Source of the DNA: Gracilaria gracilis
Taxonomy: Eukaryota; Rhodophyta; Florideophyceae; Gracilariales; Gracilariaceae
Assembly: GCA_030374805.1 (NCBI GenBank)
Contig: JARGSG010000013.1
Coordinates: 372,001 to 436,000 of the forward strand
Length of the DNA stretch: 64,000 nt
Direction of reading: 5' to 3'
In this document: positions 22,901 to 31,686 of the stretch, in pieces
How positions within the stretch are numbered: position 1 is the stretch's first letter
Layout: every line of letters starts with the position of its first letter
Translations under genes and position numbers: made by a program
The notes under the pieces: model-generated
Database searches by the model: none
What the model was told of the DNA's origin: nothing
What the model saw: only the letters and a program-made list of their open reading frames with translations

Positions 22901-23989
22901 GAAAAGGCGATGCCGCGTCGCATCACAATGTGGGAGAAGCTGTGTCGACGGGGAGTGCGAGAAGAGGGCTCCACCCAACGAGCACAGCGTTGTGAAGGTG
23001 CGTCAACTGGAGGAGGTGAGTGTGAGGAAGAAGTTGAGTTTAGCAACGTTCGACAGCTGGGTGTGTACATGATGGGTGCAGGTGGCGGAGCAGTGACGGC
23101 GATGGCGTTCCTTCCCAGCGACAAGGAAGTGAGCTACTATCAACTGCTGGCAACGGGCGACAGCATGGGCTCCGTCGGGGTGTACGACAATGAGAATGGG
23201 GCGTGCAAAGGATCGTTTGGAGTGTCGTCACCGCCCGGGATTGCGGAAGTGGGCGTGAGCTCAATCGTGTGTCTGAACAGTTTTGGTTGCGTGTCGTCGG
23301 ACGGGGACGTGGCCAACAGCCGGTCAGCGCTGATTCTGGCCGGGGCGTACAACGGACGGGCGGCTATATTCAAGTCGGACGTGCACGGGCGACAGTACCG
23401 CATCATGAGCACGTTCCAGGCGTGTGGCCAGACGCTGTGGAGCTCGGTGGGCACGACGCGCGACTACTATCAGGGCGGGGCGACGGACGGGATGCAAATG
23501 GGGGCCGGGGTCGGGACGGAGGGCGCGAGCGGAGTGAAGATGAGCTCGACGCCCGATGCATGCGCAGAGGTTGTGCAGCAATCGGGCAATCGACTGTCGC
23601 TGTCGTTCGAGCACAGTTCATCGTATCTGGTGGGGGGCAGGTGCGAGAGGGAGGTGGTGCGCGTGTGGGAGCTGTGTGCGGAGGGGTGCGTGTGGAAGGT
23701 GTGTGTGGGTTACGGGGCGTGGCCCGTCTTCCTCACCGCTGCGGTCTCCATCAATCGTCGCCACGCCTCGCAAGCGCTTTCATCGCCGCGGCAGCACAGC
23801 AGCTCGCTGTGTGGGCTGCTGCTCATGATGCTGTTCGTCACCACGCTGAGCGTGTCGCTGCGACAGCAGTAGCAGCAGTGCAGCATGCGTGATGTGCACC
23901 CCGCGCAGATCCTGGGCCTGTATCAGAACTTTCCCATGACGCCGTACACGCCGACATACCGGGAGCGCCTACTCTTCTCGAACGGGTGA
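19930..23989 (+). pseudogene. RAPTOR-like TOR complex 1 subunit, caspase-like domain deleted
   Basis: The 5' part (about 19930-20195) encodes the RAPTOR N-terminal block with GVLVLCLNMGVDPPD and a DPTVVELKRLC helix. The frame then jumps at TGTCTCGC to SHPALPDTHGHPLW and ELAMENILVQLP, which in full-length RAPTOR lie about 250 residues further on. The caspase-like half of the RNC region, with its FHYNGHG motif, is therefore missing. A TAA follows at 20238, and one more frame change comes before 20441. A long open frame (20498-23872, 1124 codons) then gives the HEAT repeats (PFFQHQF, GPPEQLP, LSVGMFPYVLRLLQ, VFIWGKILALD), a serine-rich linker and the first WD40 blades. A TAG at 23870 interrupts a CAG run and the frame ends at 23989 with blades missing. 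RAPTOR is the TOR scaffold that presents substrates. This copy cannot make a full protein. The long frame might still be translated. Confidence 0.85.
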
Positions 23990-24469
23990 TTGGGATACTG
24001 CGCGCTGGCTAGCTTATAGCGCGAAGCAGACATGGGTTGGCCGAAGCGGCGCGGAGCAGCCACACGCAGAGCGAAACAGCAACGATTGTGTTTGACAACG
24101 GCGTGCGGTTTGAGCGCAACGCGCGCGCGCGCTAACAGCGCCAGCCACGTACGCCACGCCGCCGCGCTGTGTACCACACCGCCGTGTTGTGTGCTACGCC
24201 ACCGCGCACAAATAGCGCTCGTTTCTGAAGCACCGTGCGACGAGCAGCCATGCAGCACCACGCCTTCCTTTGCTCCTGATGGTACGCCGCGCACCGCCGA
24301 TCATCTTCGATCGCACGCGCTTCTGAGAGAGAGCCGATCAGCGCGCTGCGTTGGCGCGCGCGCGCGCGCGCACCATCCGTGACGCGCAGCCAAGTGGTCG
24401 CGCGCCATCGACGGCCTGCCTCGAGAGCGCTTCTCCATGCGCGTGCAGCCACGAAGGGCGTCGCGATGA

Positions 24470-25551
24470 AGGCTGCAGAGACAAGCTTCGGGCGCGTGCA
24501 TCATTCGCATTGCGATGCGCTGCAACAGACGATGACGGCGCCGATGCTTGTGGAGAACAAAGGGCGGTTGTCGTTTCATCCCGTACCACTGGCGTCACTC
24601 ACTACGCCGGACGGCACCACGCGTGTTTACTCGTTATCGGTACCCGAATGGAATACGGTCAACGCCAAATTCATATGGGGCGCGGCGCAGTTGTTTGCGA
24701 GCCTTGGTTTGGACGTCAAGACGGCTACGTGCAACACGGACTGCATCCGTTGCTAGCGATGCGTGCCCTGCCGTCGCAGGATCTCCTCACGGCTGTGCTG
24801 GGCAGGAAGGAAGTTGTGCGCAGCATGAGTGATGGGTTACGGTGTATCATCATGTCGCCTCTCGATATGTGCCAACTGCACAACACGCTACGCACAAACT
24901 AATGCGTGAGTTCACCGATGGAATACTTCTGCACCACGGCCTAAGGCAGGCGTGCAACAGCGGCCCAAGAAGGGGAACGAAACGTTTTAAGACGCGTTCA
25001 TGCGAGCCGAGAGCGAGCAAAACAGCCAGCGTGTGGTGTTGTCCATTCAGGGCAGCGACTGCGTACGCGTACGCAGCTCACACAAGTAGTGGCAAAGCAT
25101 GGATCGCACGGCAGAGTTTGCTGTCTCGCGATCGCCAGCCTCTACCATGGCGAATCATTGGAGTATCGTGGATTGTTTAGCATGCAAGCCGTCGCCCACA
25201 CCGCGATTCCACGCGCGCTGCTAGGAAGCAGTGCCTCAAAACGAGGTGTTACGCGTGTTGCTAGACGGCATGGGCGTTGTGGTGGGCGGCCAGCCGTCCG
25301 AACTGGCCGAGTGTGGCAAGGCGCTCCGTCTGACGGATAAACTGCCACCGATATGCGAGCGCGGGATGACACGCTGTGGTGCTCGCAACTCAATGCCAGC
25401 TGCGGCTGTGGCACGTGCGGCGGGGGCGCTTATGGTGATGGAGGAAATTGAAGTGGATATGGTGGAGAAGGTGAGGCTCGTACCGCCTCCGGCTACACTG
25501 ACGTTAATGGCGGCAGCTGCTATGGTGATCGCGATCTCGGATCAGGGCTGA
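24470..25551 (+). pseudogene. GC-rich coding-like remnant, unknown protein
   Basis: Protein-like segments follow one another in changing frames. One around 24550-24755 contains VPLASLTTPDGTTRVYSLSV. One around 24755-24902 contains RALPSQDLLTAVLGRKEVV. One around 25110-25230 contains LAIASLYHGESLEYRGLFS, and one around 25231-25400 contains VPQNEVLRVLLDGMGVVVGG. Together they look like one protein of at least 250 residues broken by several frame changes, or a gene with introns I cannot place. No family is recognised. A run of CG dinucleotides at about 24354-24371 and high GC content set it apart from the AT-richer transposase gene next door. Confidence 0.4.
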
Positions 25552-25643
25552 ATTGAGTCGAGGGGGGTGAAGCCACCTTGAACGCCGTCCCTAAGGTTGA
25601 CAAAAGCTTTTACACGGAGAGAGTTACATGGAAGCAGAACGTA

Positions 25644-26882
25644 TCACGGGAATACTGTACGAAACTTCTGTCGTAGACATTCCAGTTGCTGCCGGCTGTA
25701 CACACTTCTGATCTCATTTCGACCGACTGCACGGACGCGGTAGTTAACAAGGTGGCATGCCAAGCTCAGAAGACGTCCTCTCTTGTAATGGTTCGCCGGC
25801 AGAGTTCTTGTCAAACGACGGAAGGGGGCCTTCAAACCTCGCACACCCCATTCTGCGCTCTGGCGCTCACTTGGATATATTCGTTGCAACGCTAGTTCGA
25901 TGGCGGCGCAGCTGTTCGATATGGGCATTGAACGCATTTCGTTCTTCTTTCTAGCTCGGACAACTTTTCCACGTGTTGTCCTCGTATCATTAACGAAGGC
26001 GCTGTCTCCAAGAACAGCAAATCCAGGCGGAGTGTTCACATCTAATATCAAGGAAGGCCAGTATAAACCGGACAAATATGCTAACTTGCTGTCATGCCAA
26101 CTTCCAGGGTAGTTGACGCAAGCATGAATAATTTTGCCTTTGAAGTTCCATACAAGAAGATTGGTGGCTTCGACGTGCTGATTCATGGCATTGTAAAAGG
26201 CGTTCTGTGTATCGAAATCTTCGAAGTCGGGACAAGGAAGTCTTGCTCCATCACTAACGGCAAACACCCCACGAAGAGCATAACCATGCACTCTGTTTTT
26301 TCTCAGCAACTCCGCAGACTCGACCATTTCATGTTCCGTTGGCCACCGTATTTCAAATTGAGGGTGCTTTTCATACAGTACCATATACCAGAGAACATCT
26401 AATGCGTAGTTCAGCCATTCTGAAAGCGAAGAAGGTGTAACACCAAATATTGGACACAAAGCGTATTCTACATCAGCTGTTTTCATGTACCACAACGCCA
26501 TGCCGAGAAGGTCCGCTGTGCATAATAATGGTTTTCTCCCTTTCCTGCTCCCACAGACTCGAAACGGAGAACCTTTGTAGATCTTTGTACGTGCATCTCG
26601 AAACCAAGGAAGAAGTTCAGAAAAGAAATTTGAGCGAGGAAAACTCGTAGCAGCTACGAATTCTGTTTCAGTGCCGTCATGAAAGAGCTTTTGCCATGGA
26701 GTTATGAATGTGCGCGGCCGAATAATTCCGCTGCTTAGGAACTTTGCGTTGGGTGCGTACTTTAATTTAAGCTTGTGAGAGTGCTTCTTGTGATGCTTGT
26801 AGTGGAAATAGTTCAAGAGATGAACGGCGACTGTACTGACAAGAACAACAGTGGGTTCGAAATCGATGGGCGTAGATGACAT
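25644..26882 (-). CDS. PIF/Harbinger transposase, intact
   Basis: A 412-residue frame from the first ATG at 26882. The frame is open for a further 63 codons upstream without ATG, so an earlier exon is possible. DDE_Tnp_4-type core residues are visible: Asp211 in VSDGARLPC, the conserved NYPGSWHDSKL strand at 257-267, Asp293 in LGDSAFV, and Glu344 in SAEWGVRGLKAPF. A basic N-terminal region (HYKHHKKHSHK) precedes the core. There is no stop or frameshift, so the enzyme may be active. It acts in the nucleus on terminal inverted repeats and usually needs a SANT-like partner. A candidate partner lies at 18201-19139. The right terminal repeat starts about 235 bases upstream of the ATG. Confidence 0.9.
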   Translation of the reverse strand: MSSTPIDFEPTVVLVSTVAVHLLNYFHYKHHKKHSHKLKLKYAPNAKFLSSGIIRPRTFITPWQKLFHDGTETEFVAATSFPRSNFFSELLPWFRDARTKIYKGSPFRVCGSRKGRKPLLCTADLLGMALWYMKTADVEYALCPIFGVTPSSLSEWLNYALDVLWYMVLYEKHPQFEIRWPTEHEMVESAELLRKNRVHGYALRGVFAVSDGARLPCPDFEDFDTQNAFYNAMNQHVEATNLLVWNFKGKIIHACVNYPGSWHDSKLAYLSGLYWPSLILDVNTPPGFAVLGDSAFVNDTRTTRGKVVRARKKNEMRSMPISNSCAAIELALQRIYPSERQSAEWGVRGLKAPFRRLTRTLPANHYKRGRLLSLACHLVNYRVRAVGRNEIRSVYSRQQLECLRQKFRTVFP

Positions 26883-27116
26883 GAGGAAATTGTTTTGGTT
26901 CGGTGTGGCAAGCAGAGTGGAAGGAAGTTGTGGTGCGTGGTAGCCTATATCTCGAATTATTTTTTCGAGTAAAGATGCATGCCACTTACGTGAAAGTTGC
27001 CTGTTGCCCACAATTGGAACATTGGATAGGGTCCCGCTTACCCTATCCAGAGTCCCAAACAAAGGCAACAAGAGCGTCTACGTGCCGCCATCTGATTTGC
27101 GCAGCAGGTAGAAGTT

Positions 27117-27145
27117 TGGAACGATAGGAATTTTCGGATTCTCCC
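27117..27145 (-). repeat. Right terminal inverted repeat
   Basis: Exact inverted match to 18001-18029, followed by AAT at 27146-27148. Confidence 0.8.
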
Positions 27146-27180
27146 AATGAGTGGAATCTTACCTAAAGGCAACAAGTACA

Positions 27181-27268
27181 GGGTCTGTAGCTCAATTGGT
27201 AGAGTGCTCCCTTAGCATGGGAGAGGTACCGGGATCGAATGCCACAGCCGAATGGCCCGGCAGATCCA
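27181..27268 (+). tRNA. tRNA-Ala (AGC) with a 15-nt T-loop insertion
   Basis: Acceptor GGGTCTG pairs with CAGATCC (27261-27267) and includes the G3-U70 wobble that is the main alanine identity element. A73 follows. D stem is GCTC/GAGT. Anticodon stem CTCCC/GGGAG encloses TTAGCAT with AGC at 27214-27216. T stem CCGGG (27229-27233) pairs with CCCGG (27256-27260), but the loop is 22 bases: ATCGAAT, a normal seven-base T-loop, plus 15 extra bases (27241-27255). All four stems otherwise close. A run of eight T at 27275-27282 is a good RNA polymerase III terminator. The extra bases may be an ectopic intron. I do not see a clean bulge-helix-bulge around them. Confidence 0.85.
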
Positions 27269-27274
27269 CTTGTC

Positions 27275-27282
27275 TTTTTTTT
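27275..27282 (+). terminator. RNA polymerase III terminator (T8)
   Basis: Run of eight T seven bases after the tRNA-Ala 3' end. Confidence 0.75.
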
Positions 27283-27717
27283 CTTACTGAGCAAAGAGGA
27301 GAAGTGTCAGCAGTGCTCAGTGACTCAGCACATTGGCGTTCTTGCCGGTGGCCATCGGTGAGAAGCAGTGCACGACCTTTTTGGTACATAAATCAATGGT
27401 TGGTTTCTGCACGCGTGATAGCTGTGCTTGTGTGACACATGTAAAGCCTTATGATTGAGGTGAGGTTTGAAAATGGTAAAGTGAGGCAGCCAATGAGAAC
27501 GCAGTATGGTCACTCAGCCATCTAACGTCAGAACTGGTTCCCCATCTCTTGCTCTACACCAGCTTGGATCGCGAGCGTGTAAAGCTAACAAGGGACAACA
27601 ATAGCGCTATCTGCGGAGTACGCTTGCGTAGTACGCAATGCGTACCTCTGACCCGCGTGGGTGGCAGGCCGGTACGATCGCGGGTCTGCTGTGAAAAAAA
27701 GGGGGCAAAAAGACAAG

Positions 27718-27805
27718 TGGATCTGCCGGGCCATTCGGCGGTGGCATTCGATCCCGGTACCTCTCCCATGCTAAGGGAGCACTCTACCAATTGAGCTACA
27801 GACCC
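27718..27805 (-). tRNA. Second tRNA-Ala (AGC), inverted, same T-loop insertion
   Basis: Identical in all paired stems and in the anticodon (complement at 27770-27772) to the copy at 27181-27268, in the opposite orientation. The 15-base insertion (27731-27745) differs by one base. A T5 run (27707-27711) follows. Little flank is shared beyond a CAAGT upstream and a CTTGTC downstream. Two copies that keep both the stems and the insertion argue against a dead tRNA. Confidence 0.85.
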
Positions 27806-28388
27806 CTCACTTGCCGTGTGTGCACTGCTGCTCGCGCCAGTATTAGAAGTGGTTTGGTTCGCACCGCTGCGTTCATCACGGCCGTTGTGCGGATGAGGTC
27901 GGGGCAGTGCGCCTGGATACGGTGAGTGAGGCGGGGGAGCCACGGCGGCGCCACTGCGTGTGGACGATGCACCTCCACTTTTGTTTTCTTTTTGTGGCGT
28001 TGACACAACGCGGCTCGCTCGCGTGTCGCACGAAGCGCATGAAGGACGTGATCGACGAGGAGGAATGAGGGAGCACATTTATTTCGTTTTTGGCAATTTT
28101 GCAAAGTGGCGTTTCGAAAAGTCCAACGGTGCTGCGCCATCATGTCATGGGCGGCGAAATGGAAGCAGTGCAGTGACACGGGTGCACGGGTACACGTGGC
28201 GTCTGGAATTGTTTGCACATGTTTTGGGTTTATATTTTTTGAATTTGATTTCGATGGCTTTTGTTGTTGTTGTTTGCAAGTTTTGACTGGATGTTGGAAC
28301 ATTTAATGCTGGAAAAGGAACATTGTTACCATTTACGTGTACCAAGGGGGGCTACCATAATTCATAAGCGTCACACGCTGACTGCATT
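27806..28388. other. Intergenic, low-complexity
   Basis: No gene is seen. Short GTT repeats occur near 28262-28275. The 450 bases between the two tRNA genes also hold nothing recognisable. Confidence 0.45.
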
Positions 28389-29358
28389 TTGAGCGCATTT
28401 ATTGAACAGGCTAGCGTAAAACTACCGAACGCGTTTTGTGCAACTCATAAGGTGAACCCGTGCGTTTGGACAATTCTTATCCTCTGGATAAAGACTTCTG
28501 CTATTGTGAATGCTGCAACGGGGTCAGTTACTTTCAATATTTCTACATTCCATCATAATACTTGGTTCCGTCTCTGACCAACTCTTTCGCCTCAACTGCA
28601 AATACAGAAAGCTCCAAACTGCCGCAGGCCAGTTCCTGATGATTTGTTTTTAGTTGGTTGCAAGTGCGAGGGAAATGCTACAGAAGCTTCATAGGATCCT
28701 GTTGTTGTTTCCAACGAAAGCATAGTAGCCGACTGTGTAGAAACAGACTGGTTGAGGGGACACGGACAGGCATCCTACTCGAACGCGGACCCTCATCGGT
28801 TCCTTGCATCCCTGGACTGCCGTGCGGGACCAGAGGTACGCTGTGACACCTCGTTCTTCTTCTTCTTCTTCTTTATGTGAACTTCGCACATATGAGGAGA
28901 TTTGTGCGGAAAGGACTGACTGTACACAGAGTTTCGTGCCCGTTTCGCGCCTGAAGAATTCTTTTGACTGGAATGTCGTGCGGATCACATCAGAGAATCA
29001 CGTTCTACCGGAGTTGAACAGCGTTAGCGTCTCTCCAGGTAGTCAAAAGTTTTCTGCTTCTTACGCATTAGCCTTCACCGTGGAAGGGCTACGGTCTCTA
29101 GGTCTTGGTTTCGTGCGTGACGTTTTGTTGCTTTGGGCATTGTGGGTCGATGAATCTTTGCTCGCTTCCCATAGCCTAGATTCAATACAAAGGTTTTGTA
29201 AAACCTTTGTATTGAATCTAGGCTATGGGAATACCGGGGGCGTTTCGATTACTGGTAACACGTTTAGTGAACTGTCGTGCGTAAATAACAACCCGGCGCC
29301 GACTGGTTCAGGCAACACAGTTACGTTAACTGCTTCACAGCAATGCGCCGGGTTCTAG
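28389..29358 (+). pseudogene. Broken secreted-type protein remnant, possibly beta-helix
   Basis: Coding-like pieces in different frames share a Asn-, Ser- and Thr-rich, cysteine-bearing composition. They include VTFNISTFHHNTW near 28525-28570, a piece with CKCEGNATEAS from about 28656, and a C-terminal piece with GGVSITGNTFSELSC ending at 29358. This resembles the rungs of a parallel beta-helix surface protein, but I cannot name a family. A TCT microsatellite (about 28855-28875) and a 66-bp palindrome (29166-29231) interrupt it. There is no ATG in the last frame. It could also be several exons of a living gene. Confidence 0.35.
29166..29231. repeat. Perfect 66-bp palindrome (32-bp arms, 2-bp centre)
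   Basis: The arm from 29166 starts TTCCCATAGCCTAGATTCAA and is repeated exactly inverted up to 29231, with only GT between. Such an arm length without mismatch cannot be chance. It reads through in one open frame. Confidence 0.95.
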
Positions 29359-29544
29359 CTAGGAGTCAAGGTGGACAATGGTGCGTGGTAGAAGGCTTGT
29401 TGACAACGATTAGGGTGCCATCTTAAACGACTACGTGTAGATTGTGTTTGAAGAACAAAAAGCTTTACTTGGAGACAAGAAAGGATGGTATAATTTTTGT
29501 ATGGCGCACATGGATTGCTCTTTGAGCTGCAGGCGCCAAGGTGA

Positions 29545-30477
29545 TCAGGCGTACTTGGCGGGCAACACCTCCGACTCGGCGGCGAATCGCAGCAAACGGC
29601 GCGCGGCGCGTTCCGGCAGCTGCAGCTCGTAACTGCCGGACGCGTGTCGATGCGGCACGCCAGCCGCCACCAACGCTCCGAACGGCAAGCGCCGAATGAT
29701 AGGCGCCAGCGCGGACACGTTGGACAGGTCGGACACGTCCAACACGGCGTGATACGCCACCGCGTCGGCGAACAGCCGCTGCGGGCGGATGTGCACGTCC
29801 AGGCGCTGCAGGTCGAAACGGCGAAGAAGCGCGCGGCGCTGCACGCGCGACAGCGCCAGCGCGAACTCAGACACGCTCATGCACGACGCGTTGCGCGGCG
29901 GCAGCGCCGCCAGCCGTCGCAGCTGCGGCACCATGGCGTGCCGGTTGCGCGTGTTGGTGTTGTACAGCCGCGTCTCGCACGAGAACTTGCTCTTGAACGC
30001 CGACAGCAGCCGCTCGAACGGCGGCCGCTGCACCGCCACGCGCAGCACGTCGTCGCTCGTCAGTATGAAGCGCTGCTCAGCGCGCGGGTGTTGGTGAACA
30101 AAGGTGGCGCGCCGCAGCCAGCAGTGCGAGTTCACGTTCTGCACGAACGTGTGGCACCGCGAGTACGTGTGCTCCACCGCCGACGCCGTCGCGCCGCGGT
30201 ACAGGAACTGGAACAGCGACGACGTGCCGGACTTGGCCGCCGAGAAGATCAGCACGCGCGCACAGCCGATGTACACCAGGTTCGGGTTTCGCTCTGTGAT
30301 TCGTCGCAGGTACTCGTCATCGTACAGCAGCCGCCGTGCGTTGGGCGCGCTGCTTCGCGCCGGCGCGATGGCAACCAGTGAAGGCAACAGTATCAACAGC
30401 GAGAGCAAGAGCGCGATGACGGTGGCGGGAAGGAGGTGGCGCCGCTTGCGCGGCGCAAGGGGCTCACGCGCGTTCAT
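29545..30477 (-). CDS. Golgi-type carbohydrate sulfotransferase
   Basis: A 310-residue type II membrane protein. I start at the ATG at 30477, because the longer frame has no ATG. A short basic tail, a single helix at about residues 15-38 and a lumenal catalytic domain follow. AAKSGTSSLFQFL (80-92) is the 5'-phosphosulfate loop and RPPFERLLSAFKSKF (151-165) the 3'-phosphate site, as in the sulfotransferase family 2 group (chondroitin/dermatan type). It transfers sulfate from PAPS to a sugar hydroxyl. In a red alga the natural substrate would be wall galactan such as carrageenan, but the acceptor is inference. Coding is very GC-rich, single exon, unbroken. Confidence 0.88.
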   Translation of the reverse strand: MNAREPLAPRKRRHLLPATVIALLLSLLILLPSLVAIAPARSSAPNARRLLYDDEYLRRITERNPNLVYIGCARVLIFSAAKSGTSSLFQFLYRGATASAVEHTYSRCHTFVQNVNSHCWLRRATFVHQHPRAEQRFILTSDDVLRVAVQRPPFERLLSAFKSKFSCETRLYNTNTRNRHAMVPQLRRLAALPPRNASCMSVSEFALALSRVQRRALLRRFDLQRLDVHIRPQRLFADAVAYHAVLDVSDLSNVSALAPIIRRLPFGALVAAGVPHRHASGSYELQLPERAARRLLRFAAESEVLPAKYA

Positions 30478-31686
30478 TGCGCGACGAGGAGGAGCGACCA
30501 ACTGCAGTGCGGCTGCCGGTGGCTGTGTATTGGCGCGGGACGCTACAGGTTTATCTCAAGTGCGCTTGAGGGACAGTGTCGCGATCTCTCTCGAGCCTCT
30601 CGAGAGAGAGAGAGCGATTTGCTTTGCTGTCAATGAGGATGATCCGTCAACATCGTCGATAACTCGCGTCCCGTTCACTCGATTCGTGCACTCCATTCTT
30701 CTTCTATTCTACGATGTTGACGGCCCTACAAGCGGCTGCCACCACCGCCAAGTGCCATGCAATTCTCGAGGAGAGCTGGCGCACAGCTTGTCTGCATGGA
30801 CAAATCGCACGTCCACGATGCGTTACCTGCGCTGAACGCTGCCAGGACGGAACATCTGTTCATCAACACGCATAGAATGTAGCCAAGCTACGCGATGTCC
30901 GCATTATTTAATACGGCCAACTAGCCCCCCGATCAAGACGCGTTTCATGGTTGGACTACCGCCAAGTTCAAAGGGCAAAGTGCTCCGTCGTTTGCAGTAC
31001 ACGGAATCGCGCCCACGAGAAGCGCATCGTCAAATCAATCGGCGGCACATTTCGAGGTGGGCTGCTCCGGGGGCACATATGAGCACGCATCACACGCAGA
31101 AGCACATCGCCCACGCATCGCTTTGGTCGCGTTCGCCAAGCGCTTGCGCTCCGCGAGAACACCAAACCTTCACAGGGATCCGTCGCTTGTGCTCTTCGTT
31201 CACCTCCGCGCTCACCATTACCAACGGGTCGGAGATGATGACCACGGTGATGATGAAACGATTTGAACGATACACTTTCCGCACCAAGACTTCATCGATG
31301 ACCGCCTGATCGTCCCGACGTCAGCATGAAACTTCCGAGCTTCTGCCTCGTCAATGCGCGTTCCGTCACGCTCCGCCCCATCTCGCACGCTCTACGTTCA
31401 AAATCAGCGCCATCATGGCCTCCAACTCCGCGACGAAGAGACTGTCCCCACTCGCCGCCCCACGCTCACATTGTGGATGCGTCGGCTTTGATACCGCTCT
31501 ACAGCGCCAAGCCGTTGAGCCATAGACTATCACACCGTCACCTTCCATAATGTGCTACAAGCGAGGCGGGGGATGACAAAGTCCAAGGACAGCGAAAGTG
31601 GAGGCAGTCCGTGGAGGCAGTCCGTGGAGGCAGTCCGTGGAGGCAGTCCGTGAAGGCTGTCATAGAGAGTAGCGATGCGACGCATG
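30478..31686. other. Intergenic; 13-bp tandem repeat near the end
   Basis: No gene is recognised in this GC-rich stretch. Four perfect copies of the 13-base unit GTGGAGGCAGTCC lie at 31598-31649, just past the 3' end of the minus-strand Sel1 gene. A CTCTCGAG-rich palindromic patch lies near 30590-30615, upstream of the sulfotransferase start. Confidence 0.5.

Larger units (their letters stand above)
18001..27145. mobile_element. Possible 9.1-kb PIF/Harbinger-type element with captured genes
   Basis: The first 29 bases (18001-18029, starting GGGAGAATCCGAAAATTCCT) are the exact reverse complement of 27117-27145. AAT flanks both ends (17998-18000 and 27146-27148), matching a 3-bp target duplication, though PIF/Harbinger elements more often duplicate TWA. 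Just inside the left end a SANT-like protein gene reads inward (18201-19139). Just inside the right end a PIF/Harbinger transposase reads inward (26882-25644). That pair of genes is the normal content of an autonomous Harbinger. Between them lie a damaged RAPTOR copy and a second GC-rich coding remnant, which are not normal content. Either the element captured host gene pieces, or two related elements flank host DNA by chance. Confidence 0.55.

Noticed and set aside
29644-30381. Long plus-strand Arg- and His-rich frame opposite the sulfotransferase
   Set aside because: Shadow of the minus-strand gene. No domain, while the minus strand shows both PAPS-binding motifs.
31598-31649. 13-bp tandem repeat considered as a CRISPR-like or regulatory array
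   Set aside because: Four perfect direct copies without spacers, so simple slippage.
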